64,000 bases of DNA from UBA1731 sp964440985 (GTDB taxonomy: Bacteria > Verrucomicrobiota > Kiritimatiellia > RFP12 > UBA1067). Under the pieces are notes generated by a model. The model did no database searches, had not been told where the DNA came from, and worked only from the letters and a program-made list of their open reading frames with translations. The translations under genes were made by a program, and so were the position numbers. The stretch lies in contig CAYTWE010000001.1 of assembly GCA_964440985.1 (NCBI GenBank), positions 1 through 64,000 of the forward strand, written 5' to 3'. Shown in pieces: positions 1 through 8,335 of this stretch (position 1 is the stretch's first letter; each line of letters begins with the position of its first letter).

Positions 1-85
1 ACGCGCAGACCATCTCGGCGCGGTTGAAGGTCGGAATGATGACGGAAATGCGCGGCGCATCCCCCGAACAATCCGCTGCGCTCAC
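1..85 (-). CDS. Family 2 glycosyltransferase, N-terminal fragment
   Basis: Only the first 28 or so residues are inside the window; the gene runs off the left edge. Read from a GTG at 85-83 the protein begins MSAADCSGDAPRIS and continues into VIIPTFNRAEMV. That is the first beta strand and nucleotide-sugar-binding turn of GT-A family 2 glycosyltransferases (consensus VSVIIPTYNR). A GGAGGA Shine-Dalgarno sequence at 92-97 sits about six bases before the GTG and decides the start. Family 2 enzymes transfer a sugar from a nucleotide donor, often to cell-surface polysaccharide or lipid carriers; acceptor and donor cannot be told from this fragment. The family call is solid for the motif, but the specific role is unknown. 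Confidence 0.6.
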   Translation of the reverse strand, partial: MSAADCSGDAPRISVIIPTFNRAEMVCA

Positions 86-200
86 ACGCTCTCCTCCATG
101 TCGGCCGTGGCGCGGACGCGCCTGGAATTCGCGCCGCCGCACAATATCTTCTTCGCTCTCGCCATCATGCCGCTATCCAACCATATTTCCGCGTGCCGCT
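86..200. other. Decayed stretch between glycosyltransferase and AAA remnant
   Basis: No gene is supported here. One minus-strand frame is open into the glycosyltransferase start but is interrupted by TAG upstream, and no frame resembles a known family. It may hold the scrambled remainder of the AAA-ATPase-like gene to its right. Confidence 0.3.
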
Positions 201-386
201 TCAACCGACAGACGTCGCAAGGCCTCTGCCGCGAGCGCCATGCTGAACGTTCAGACGAGCGAAGAAGAACATCCGTGTACCCGCATCCGTGACGAGACGA
301 TGAAAATACGCCGTCTTGTCAACGTAGATGCACCCCGACCGCCGCAGGTCGGGGAAGTCACTCGTCGTTGTCGCTATCGGTCTCAT
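201..386 (-). pseudogene. Truncated AAA-ATPase-like / PD-(D/E)XK family gene
   Basis: The 61-residue reading frame opens MRPIATTTSDFPDLRRSG and continues CIYVDKTAYFHRLVT and MFFFAR. This matches the N-terminus of the AAA-ATPase-like family (Pfam AAA-ATPase_like, usually over 500 residues with a C-terminal nuclease-like domain), where the YVDKT segment precedes an FLxRPRRFGKS Walker A loop. Here homology stops right after FFFAR: the Walker A loop is missing and a stop follows within 17 unrelated residues. I read it as a 5' remnant. The family is very commonly multicopy and degraded in gut Bacteroidetes and PVC genomes; its function is unsettled. A GGTATAAT box ends six bases before the ATG. 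Confidence 0.6.
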
Positions 387-391
387 GGACA

Positions 392-397
392 GAATTA
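392..397 (-). promoter_or_regulatory. -10 box six bases before the AAA-remnant ATG
   Basis: GGTATAAT on the minus strand, ending at 392, with the ATG at 386; the same arrangement as pyrC and the HAD gene. Confidence 0.35.
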
Positions 398-449
398 TAC
401 CATATGCACGGAGGGATTTTCGATACTCAGATTTGGGCGAGGGAGGATT

Positions 450-471
450 TTCTCACGCAGAGGCGCAGAGT
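450..471. repeat. Short interspersed-type element (CACGCAGAGGCGCAGAG)
   Basis: The sequence CTCACGCAGAGGCGCAGAG has an internal imperfect repeat (CGCAGAG twice). From memory the same CACGCAGAG-type string recurs as an interspersed intergenic repeat in several environmental bacterial lineages. Only one copy is visible here, so repeat status is inferred. Confidence 0.35.
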
Positions 472-524
472 TTTTAAGCGGAAACTACCCTGCGTGAAGC
501 ACAGACAAAATTGAAAATCAGTTG

Positions 525-562
525 GTAGTGGGTAGATGGTAGTGGATAGTTCGTAGTGAGAC
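525..562 (+). repeat. 14-base tandem repeat, about 2.7 copies
   Basis: Units begin at 525, 539 and 553, each with GTAGTG, spaced exactly 14 bases (GTAGTGGGTAGATG, GTAGTGGATAGTTC, GTAGTGAGAC). Nothing in it looks coding. Confidence 0.6.
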
Positions 563-651
563 AAAACAACCATAAAATCGCCCCGTTTGCTAACTGTTCT
601 TTTTAATGCTAAAATAATATTTTTTTTTTACCTTGTGCTACAAGCATTTGG

Positions 652-657
652 TATAAT
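652..657 (+). promoter_or_regulatory. Candidate -10 box for the LamG surface-protein gene
   Basis: TATAAT preceded by TTGG; the start codon is 20 bases downstream, with GGGAG at 666-670 as ribosome-binding site. No good -35 hexamer lies 16-18 bases upstream; TTTACC lies at spacing 19. Confidence 0.5.
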
Positions 658-677
658 GCCGCGCAGGGAGAATGAAG

Positions 678-3525
678 ATGAAAACTATGAAATTCGGTTT
701 TGCATTTGCCTTTTCAGCACTGTGCTACATCTCGGCATCAGCTATCGCCGCCTTTGCGGAAAATCCAACCTACCGCTGGACGGGCGGCGCTGGGCCGCTC
801 ACGTCCGGCGACTTCGCCGGCTATCACTCATGGAGCGACCAGAACAACTGGGATGAGAACGGCGTACCATCGACCGGAAGCGCCGGAACGACACAGTGCA
901 ACTTACTTGACTTCTCGGCCGCAACGGCGAACACGAAGATCGTCGTGGACAATGCAACCGAAATGCACCTCGGCGGCATGACGTTCGCTGCAGACCAGGG
1001 AACGTTGAAAATCGTGCCGAAATCGTCCAACACCAGCCATATCAGTACGATGTCGTCCGGCACAATCACCGTCCCGGCTGGCACACGCGTCGAGTTCGCT
1101 CTTGCCTGCAAGGCGAACAACAACAATCCAAACGCCACGATTGACGTCGGCGGCGCGGGGACGTTCGCGTTCACCGCCGCAGGCGCACTTTCCGCAAATC
1201 GCTGGAACATCAATGTGCAGGATTCGGCGACGCTCGAACTCAATGCGCCGTCCGCGGACTTCAACACCCTCCGCATCGAACTGGCGCAGAACGCACACCT
1301 GTCCATTGGCTGCGACACGGCGATCGGCGCACTCCGCTTTGCGGATAATGCCNNNNNNNNNNNNNNNNNNNNNNNNNNNNNNNNNNNNNNNNNNNNNNNN
1401 NNNNNNNNNNNNNNNNNNNNNNNNNNNNNNNNNNNNNNNNNNNNNNNNNNNNGACGGCGCATTCGTCGATCTTGCCGATACGAAATCGACGGCGACTTTC
1501 GCCTATGGCGTCACAGGCAGCAACGACAGCGCAACGCCCGACACAGGCGCGACGGCGTCCGAAATCTGCGAGGGGCGGCGTGGGTCGAACGGCGTAAAGC
1601 TCTCTACGGGAAGCCGCGCCGCCGTAACCGTTGCGACCAGCGGAAGCATCGGGAATGCGATCAGCACCGGAACCGGACCATTCACCATGACCGTGTGGAT
1701 GAAACTGGACGAGGCGGGCTGCCGGTCAACGACATACAACTACGGCACACACGCCATCTTCTATCTTGGTTCAGGCGAAAACAGCGCACTCACCTCGTTC
1801 AAGGTCTACGTCAGCGGCGGCACAAATCTCAACTTCTCCGCCGGCGGCTACAAGGCGGGGGACGCCAGCATCAACTATCCGTCGCAGGGGTTCACCGTTC
1901 CCCTGACGGCGGAACGGCTTTTCGATGGTGGCTGGCATATGCTCACCGTCACTTATTCCGGTGAAGAAACGCATACGATCGCGGGGTATTACGATGGGCA
2001 GAAACTTGGCGAACTCACGCTTTCCGGCGACGACCGCGTGAACATTGCCAGCGGACGCTGCCACCTCGGATGGGGCGGCATGGGATCCATCGCGGGAATG
2101 TTCGACGACTGGAGCCTGAACACGCGGTGCAAAACCGCCGAGGAGATCGCGTCGGAATTCAACGGCGAGGTGGCGTCGGGCGCAGATGCGTTCGCCGCAC
2201 TTCCCACGCCTGTCGCGCACTGGGCATTCGACGACGCCGACAATCCCGGCAAGGACAGCTCCGGAAACGGCTATCACCTTACCGCCGATGAAAGCATCCG
2301 AACGGCAACGCCAATCGTCTCCGTCGAGGGCGCACACGGCAAGGCACTTGCGGCGTCCAACGCCTACAGATGGGCGGGGACGGATTGGCCGGAAAAGATT
2401 CCGTCCGGCAACGCGGCCTGGACGCTGTCTGTCCGCTGTGCACTTTCCGAACTGAAGGAAGGCGGCGCTTACGCGCATCCGTGCGCATTCTACTTCGGGC
2501 AAGTACGCGCCGGCGATTCGTCTGACTACTCGGAGAACGCCAACCGCTTTCTGTTCGTTCAATACGACAACACAAACTACCGCGCCAACAGGATCGCACT
2601 CCATTACAACGCGCCCAAATACAGGGTGCCGAATCTGACGCTACAGGACGAGACGTACCAGCCCCGCTTCACCCCCGCAAACTGGGTTCACCTGGTGGTT
2701 GTCCACACGCCGGGAACCGGATTCGCGATCTACCGCGACGGCGTTTTGGTGAAGTCCGCCGCCAACGCCGGATTCAACCTCACGCCGTCTGAACTCTTCG
2801 TCGGGCTGCGTCCGCTCATCGGTGACGATTCGTTGGGGCAACCGTACTTTCCGGGATTCATCGATGATGTCGCAATCTGGGACACGACGCTCTCGGCAGA
2901 CCAGGTTCGCGCCTACACGGCCGGGCTTGCGGCAGGGAACGTTGGTTCGCCGCTTTCGGCGGATGCGGACGTGACGGTGGAGGCCGATGCGACACTTGAT
3001 GTCGAGGGTACACGCCTCGCGGCGAAGAGCCTGAACGGCGGCGGCGACGTGAACATCTCCGAAAACGCATCCCTCGCCATTGACGGCGGGAATATCACCG
3101 GCAAACTGTCCGGGCTTGGACAGCTCACGCTTGCCGGAAAGCTTTCCGTGGCAGATGCGTCCGCATACCATGGCGCGGTGATTCTTGGAAACGGCGGATC
3201 GTTTGTTGCGGACAGCCTGACCGCGCCGATGTCCATTCCAGAAGGATACTGCGCCACAATCGGCGCAGACGGCACTGGACTTCCGCTCGCGCAGACGGGC
3301 GGCACCGTGACGGTTCCGTCCACCGCATCGCTGACGTTCGCCGAAATTCCGGAAACGAACTCGCAGTACATCGTCGTCAAGGCACAGTCGCTCAAACTGC
3401 CTGAATCGTTCGACGGTTGGGAGATCTCGCTTCCGCGTCCTGGACGGGCAATGCTCAAGGCTTCCGACGATGCGCTAACTCTGAGCGTCAAGCCATATCG
3501 CGGCACTGTGGTTTCGTTCAGGTAG
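678..3525 (+). CDS. Exported surface protein with two LamG domains (split by assembly gap)
   Basis: Start is taken at the second ATG (678), seven bases after GGGAG; an in-frame ATG at 672 is too close to that site. A signal peptide ends near AAFAEN. The mature N-terminus (YRWTGG, then WSDQNNWDENG) is the opening typical of beta-strand-repeat surface proteins of this lineage. A 100-N gap (1353-1452) falls inside, and the two halves are in different frames, so the true gap length is not 100. After the gap come two LamG/concanavalin-like domains (about 1650-2160 and 2205-2925), each with the folded core ending in an FDDW or IDDVAIWD strand. A beta-rich tail ends GTVVSFR. It probably binds or displays glycans at the cell surface. 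The ending matches two other giant proteins in the window. Confidence 0.75.
1353..1452. other. Assembly gap, 100 Ns
   Basis: Exactly 100 Ns, the conventional placeholder for a scaffold join of unknown size. It interrupts the LamG surface-protein gene and breaks its frame. Confidence 0.98.
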
Positions 3526-3584
3526 TCCGACGGCGAAGACCGGAATGCGCGGCCGCACCCTTCCGCACGTTCCGCGCCTCGGTG

Positions 3585-3590
3585 TATAAT
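3585..3590 (+). promoter_or_regulatory. Candidate -10 box for the metallo-hydrolase gene
   Basis: TATAAT preceded by GGTG, 45 bases before the start codon. No convincing -35 is seen (TTCCGC at 18-base spacing). Confidence 0.45.
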
Positions 3591-3635
3591 GTTTTCCAAC
3601 CGCATTCTCAACAATGTCAACAAGATAGAACCAAA

Positions 3636-4940
3636 ATGAAAAGACGAGAATTCATCAGCACGGCCACAGCCGGCGCCGCAATGGCGTTCGGCGACTGGCA
3701 AAGGCTTTTCGCCGCCGGAACGGACAACCCGCTTGTCGGAAAGGCATGGCCCGGCTGGAAAGCCGGCGAGTTCCAGACGCACTTCATCTACACGGGTCGT
3801 GCGGAGTCGATCTTCATGATATTTCCGGACGGCACGACGATGCTGATCGACTGCGGCGACTATGACGTCCCGAACAGGCTTGTCCGGCAGACGCCCGTCT
3901 TGCCGAACCGCGCAAAAGGTTCAGGCGAATGGATCGCCCGCTACGTTCAGCGGGCAAACCCGTTCGGGCGAAAGGTCGACTACTGGATGCTCTCCCACTG
4001 GCATGCCGACCACGCCGGATGCGAGACGTCGTATTCCCGCCGCGAGGAGCGTGACGGCGACGACTGGTTCGTTTCGGGATTGGCCGAGGCGAGCGATCAT
4101 CTTGAGTTCGGCAAGGGATTCGACCGGTGCTGGCCCGACACAAACGACCCGTACCCGAACAGGAATCTCGACTGCCGCGAATTCTCGCACATCGTGCGCA
4201 CGTACAAATATCTTGAGAAGCATCGCGGACTGAAGATCGAGAAGTTCCGCGTCGGCGAGAAGAATCAGGTGGCAATGCTCAAGAACCCTTCCGCCTATCC
4301 GACGTTCAATGTGCTCAACATCTGCGGAAACGGGAAGATCCTCTGCCGCGATGGTTCTGTGAAAGACCTCTACAAGAATGTGTTTGTGCCGGGATTCGAT
4401 TCGGGGTGGCGCGTCGAAAACGGCATGAGCTGCGGCATGATTCTCTCCTACGGAAAATTCCGGCTCTACACGGCAGGAGACTTCCAGGACTTCTGGCACG
4501 ACGTCGACGGATCGAAGTTCGAGATCGAAGATGCACTTGGCGCAGAGCTTGATGCCGTTGACGTCGCAAAGACCAACCACCACGGCTCACACTCCATGAC
4601 GGAGGATCTCGTGAAGGCGCTTAAGGCGCGTGTGTGGGTAACATGCGTGTTTGCGCTGCACAACAACGACGCCGGAACGCTGAAGCGTCTTTCCGACCGC
4701 AGCCTGTACAAGGGCGACCGCGCAATCTGTCCGACCTGCTACCCGGCAAGGCGGCAGAAGGGCGACGGCGCGGCGGCGTGGACGAAGGACATTGTTTCGT
4801 CGTCGTACGAACCCGGGCACATCGTCGTGAACGTCGCGCCCGGCGGAGACGACTACACGGTTTCGTATCTTGACGCCAAGGACGAATCGATGACCGTGCG
4901 GAGCGTAATGACGTTCAAGTCAAAAGGCACTGAAGGCTGA
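3636..4940 (+). CDS. Tat-exported metallo-beta-lactamase-fold hydrolase (ComEC-type)
   Basis: 434 residues. It begins MKRREFISTATAG, a twin-arginine-type leader, which sets the start although the frame is open further upstream. The metal-binding motif HWHADHAG lies at residues 121-128, a TAGD segment supplies the later aspartate, and TNHHGSHS near residue 310 is the KxxHHGS element of the ComEC/Rec2-type branch of the metallo-beta-lactamase superfamily. It is therefore probably a metal-dependent hydrolase or phosphodiesterase acting outside the cytoplasm; the substrate is unknown. It is a free-standing enzyme: there are no ComEC membrane segments. It lies 110 bases after the LamG protein and 36 before the GH112-like gene on the same strand, so it may belong to the glycan-degradation block. 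Confidence 0.75.
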   Translation: MKRREFISTATAGAAMAFGDWQRLFAAGTDNPLVGKAWPGWKAGEFQTHFIYTGRAESIFMIFPDGTTMLIDCGDYDVPNRLVRQTPVLPNRAKGSGEWIARYVQRANPFGRKVDYWMLSHWHADHAGCETSYSRREERDGDDWFVSGLAEASDHLEFGKGFDRCWPDTNDPYPNRNLDCREFSHIVRTYKYLEKHRGLKIEKFRVGEKNQVAMLKNPSAYPTFNVLNICGNGKILCRDGSVKDLYKNVFVPGFDSGWRVENGMSCGMILSYGKFRLYTAGDFQDFWHDVDGSKFEIEDALGAELDAVDVAKTNHHGSHSMTEDLVKALKARVWVTCVFALHNNDAGTLKRLSDRSLYKGDRAICPTCYPARRQKGDGAAAWTKDIVSSSYEPGHIVVNVAPGGDDYTVSYLDAKDESMTVRSVMTFKSKGTEG

Positions 4941-4976
4941 ATCCCCGTTCGGCATGAAAGAGAACAAGACAGGAAC

Positions 4977-7900
4977 ATGAAACAGGACTGGAACATTATG
5001 ACGAAGATGACAGGGATGACGAAAAGGCTCGCCTTGCTCGCAGCGTGCACCGTCTGCCTCGGCTATGCGCTCCATGCGGAGTCTGATCCCGACGGACTTG
5101 TGGCGGCCTATGACTTCAGGGACGCGCAGGACGGCTTTGTGCGCGACTACGGCCCGAACGCAAACCCTGGAATCCTGCACAGCTTCTCCGGCAATGTGCG
5201 GGATGCGCTGACGCGGGACGCCAACGGCAAACTCGTCTTCAAGGGCGACGGAAACGGCAACTATGTTACCATTCCGGATCATGCCGCACTCCGGGACAGC
5301 GGCGCCTTCACCGTCGAGATGGTGTGCACCATCAACGAACTTCCGACGGACGGCGCCAACGCCCTGTTCGCGTTCGAGTCGACGCGCGCCCGCCTGTGGA
5401 TCAGTCCGGACGGAACACTCTCGATGGACAGCACACCAGATTCCACGCCGAACTATTTCTCGTCCCCAAAAGTGAAGTTCGAGACCGGACGGCGACTGCG
5501 CGTCTTCGCTTTCATCAGCGGCGAGGAGATGGGTGTTGCGGTAAACGGCGATCTGCGCATCTCGAAAAACTACCGTGGAAGCCTACGGAGGTCGCACGGC
5601 GACATCAGCGTCGGCGGGCATCCGTTCAGGAGCAACCGCTACATGAACGGCACCATCGAGAAGATTGCGTTCTACAACAGGAGATTGACCGATGCGGAGA
5701 TGAAATGCGAAGTCGCGCCGCGCTTCCGTCCCTCGGCGACGGCCAAGACGGCGGTATTCGAGCCAGGCGAAGCCGTCGCATTTGCATCAATGGACGGTGT
5801 GTCCGAACCGGCGAAGCCCATCATCGACGGAGACGCTTATTCATGGGACGCGCCGAACGGAAAAGTCGTCCGGAAGATCGAGCGGAAGTCGCTTGAAAGC
5901 CGAAAAGCCCTGCTTGAGCGGCTAACCGCCCAGGGCCGGTTCCCCACGATCTATACGGACAAGCTCAAAGTCTATCTCGACAATCGCCTCCTTTCAAGAT
6001 TCGATGCCCTCCACCGTCAGATGACGCTTCACGAGAGGCAGCTCTTCCGGTACGCGAACCGTCTTCACGCCATGGCCGGACGCGAGTTCGACGAGGCCAT
6101 GCTGCGCGGGGAGAAAAATGGGTTGCCGCCCATCATGACCGAACTGCCGCCGTTCGGCAAGCCCGCGTTCCGCGAATTCGTATATGAAAAGGCGAAGGAA
6201 CTCTATGCGCGAAACTTCTGGATCGATCTCCGCTCCGCGCATCCGAGAGTTTCCGATGAAGATCAGCTTGACTTCATCCTCTCGAAGAACGAGAAGGTTT
6301 CGACCGGTGGGCCGCTCATCACCAATTCGCTGCTCCACGACTGGATGGAAAAGCATCCCGACCAGCAGGAGACGGGGTACAGCTTCTCTGACGCAACGGC
6401 CGCCGGCGGCAAACTGGAGCTGTCCGTCGCCGAACCGTTCGCAAACCTCCACTACGATCCGTACCGCTACTGGCAGGTGCGCGATGAGACAACGAAAACG
6501 GACGTCACCCCTCGCGACGGCTGGACGTTCGACGCGACGCGCTACATGGTCACGATCAACAGCACTGTCGCAGGGCATCGCTATGCGGTGTACTACTGCG
6601 CCCGCCATGGAACGGGACTGAACATCTGTCTGCAGAACGAAGAGCAGGTAGATCTGTACCTGAACGATTGGCGGAAGTTCTGCGAGCAGTACCGTGGCAA
6701 GCTGCTCTTCCACCACATGGACGCCTGCTTCCACTACTTCACGGGCAAGCGCATGAAATGGTGGGAGTTCTGGGGCTATAACGGATGCAACGCAAACCCG
6801 GCGGCGCAAAAGGCATTTGAGGAATTTTCCGGAATGAAGTTCCGTCCGGCCATGCTGTTCGCCTCGCTCGACGGCCCGGCCATCAACTACACCCCTACGC
6901 CGGAGATTCAGGCCTGGATGAAGTTCAACCAGAAGACCGTCACGGACTTCATGCGGAAAGTCTCGGACATTGCAAAGGCGAACGGGATCATGTACCAGTT
7001 CTACTGGGGCGACAAGCACCTCGGAATCGAGCCGGATCTCGATGCGTTCGAGCGCACAGGCATACAGTCGATCGCCCGGCCGCTTCAGGACGCCGTCGAC
7101 GTGCGGTCGATGACCGAACAGAACGGAAAGGCTCTGACGTCCGGACGACTTGAATGGCTCTTCTCGCACATGGTGAACCGTCCAGACTCGATCTCCAAGA
7201 TATTCGACAACTGGCAGAGGAACAGACGCGGTGAACTTTTCAGGGTGCGCGATATGCACTACTTCGCGGAGTTCGTGCCGGTGTTCGCCTACGGAGACGC
7301 GCCGACGGCCGACCTCTACATGCGCCTCTTCAAGCGCATTAACGAAGAGTTCCTGCTGATGTACAAGTACCTGCACAACGAAAAGGTGTTCACGCACGAT
7401 CTCAACGTGTACGTCATCAACGAATGGGGGCGGCAGTACCCGTGGCGTCCGTGGCGTGATTCGTTCCTGCGCCATTTCACCGATATGCCCGTCAACATGA
7501 AATGGATAAGTCTGCGCGAAATCGCCGAGCATGGCGTTCCGTCCGACGCTTCGCTGTTGCTGAACTACGGCAACGAGGGGAGCGCATGGGCGGGCACGAC
7601 GGGATGGTCGGATTCGCGCTTGGCGGAGAATATCCGCACGTTCGTGAAATCCGGCGGCGGATTCCTCGGTGTCGGCGCCGCCGCCTGCGTCAACGGGAAG
7701 AACCAGCTTGCGGACGTGCTTGGGTTTGAATATGCTGACGGCGGCAACGGACGCTCGCCCGCCGTCATTACTTCGCAGAAGGATGAGTTTCTTGTCAAGT
7801 CTGTTCCATCGACCCTCTCAGGCGAACCGTTCCGCTGCAACCGGAACATCCGCCCGCAGGGCGGTTTCAGGCTTCTCGCTTCCGGAGACGGCGCAAATCC

Positions 7901-8300
7901 GGTACGCCCGCTCATGGGCGACAACCGGTACGGCAACGGACGCGGCGTGTACATCTCATTCCAGAGCAACGAACCAGCGTACGGCGATCTGCTGAAGCGA
8001 GCGGTCTTTGCGGCGGCGGGACGTGAGGGCGAACTGATGCGCCTGTATTCGTGCAACCCGGCAGTCCAGCCGTACGCCTATCCGTCTAAAAACGTCATCG
8101 TGCTGAACAACGACACCTGCGAAGCGCAGACGACGACGCTGATGCTCGATACGCGGATATTCCCGAAACTCGGCGACACGGTCAAAGTCATCAACCTGAT
8201 TGACCGGAAGACCGTCGGAACGTATTCGCGCAGGCAGCTCGCGGACGGCGTCGAGTTCTCGCTTGACGGCGCAACGGCGGAGTATTTTGTCATGGAATAG
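4977..8300 (+). CDS. Exported LamG-GH112 (galacto-N-biose/lacto-N-biose phosphorylase-like)
   Basis: 1107 residues. Several in-frame ATGs exist; the leader (KRLALLAACTVCLGYALHAES) fits a start at 4977 or up to 5016. Residues about 35-245 form a LamG domain (VAAYDFRD opening). The remainder aligns by eye with GH112 phosphorylases: the WWQV-type turn (RYWQVRDETTKTDV), the segment YWGDKHLGIEP whose D679 sits where the family has its catalytic Asp (GDHWIGTEP), and the Rossmann-like region near 880-905 (GGGFLGVGAAA, family GGGFIGVGE). GH112 enzymes phosphorolyse Gal-beta-1,3-GalNAc or -GlcNAc. Characterised members are cytoplasmic and lack LamG, so an exported, LamG-bearing form is odd and may hydrolyse or bind instead. 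The family call is good; the activity is uncertain. Confidence 0.72.
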   Translation: MKQDWNIMTKMTGMTKRLALLAACTVCLGYALHAESDPDGLVAAYDFRDAQDGFVRDYGPNANPGILHSFSGNVRDALTRDANGKLVFKGDGNGNYVTIPDHAALRDSGAFTVEMVCTINELPTDGANALFAFESTRARLWISPDGTLSMDSTPDSTPNYFSSPKVKFETGRRLRVFAFISGEEMGVAVNGDLRISKNYRGSLRRSHGDISVGGHPFRSNRYMNGTIEKIAFYNRRLTDAEMKCEVAPRFRPSATAKTAVFEPGEAVAFASMDGVSEPAKPIIDGDAYSWDAPNGKVVRKIERKSLESRKALLERLTAQGRFPTIYTDKLKVYLDNRLLSRFDALHRQMTLHERQLFRYANRLHAMAGREFDEAMLRGEKNGLPPIMTELPPFGKPAFREFVYEKAKELYARNFWIDLRSAHPRVSDEDQLDFILSKNEKVSTGGPLITNSLLHDWMEKHPDQQETGYSFSDATAAGGKLELSVAEPFANLHYDPYRYWQVRDETTKTDVTPRDGWTFDATRYMVTINSTVAGHRYAVYYCARHGTGLNICLQNEEQVDLYLNDWRKFCEQYRGKLLFHHMDACFHYFTGKRMKWWEFWGYNGCNANPAAQKAFEEFSGMKFRPAMLFASLDGPAINYTPTPEIQAWMKFNQKTVTDFMRKVSDIAKANGIMYQFYWGDKHLGIEPDLDAFERTGIQSIARPLQDAVDVRSMTEQNGKALTSGRLEWLFSHMVNRPDSISKIFDNWQRNRRGELFRVRDMHYFAEFVPVFAYGDAPTADLYMRLFKRINEEFLLMYKYLHNEKVFTHDLNVYVINEWGRQYPWRPWRDSFLRHFTDMPVNMKWISLREIAEHGVPSDASLLLNYGNEGSAWAGTTGWSDSRLAENIRTFVKSGGGFLGVGAAACVNGKNQLADVLGFEYADGGNGRSPAVITSQKDEFLVKSVPSTLSGEPFRCNRNIRPQGGFRLLASGDGANPVRPLMGDNRYGNGRGVYISFQSNEPAYGDLLKRAVFAAAGREGELMRLYSCNPAVQPYAYPSKNVIVLNNDTCEAQTTTLMLDTRIFPKLGDTVKVINLIDRKTVGTYSRRQLADGVEFSLDGATAEYFVME

Positions 8301-8335
8301 CCTGCCATGGTTCGGCAACACGAAGCGATAGGTCA

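Larger units (their letters stand above)
387..677. other. Intergenic region with repeats and promoter
   Basis: About 290 bases without a gene. It holds a minus-strand TATAAT at 392-397, a CTCACGCAGAGGCGCAGAG element near 451-470, a 14-base tandem repeat at 525-562, an A/T-rich tract with nine Ts near 621-629, and the TATAAT at 652-657 that probably serves the gene starting at 678. Confidence 0.6.

Noticed and set aside
3636..4940. Calling the metallo-beta-lactamase-fold gene comEC or a beta-lactamase
   Set aside because: It lacks the ComEC membrane channel, and the HHGS motif does not match true beta-lactamases.
5994..7532. 512-codon minus-strand frame within the GH112-like gene
   Set aside because: Shadow of the opposite strand; the plus-strand frame has family motifs throughout.
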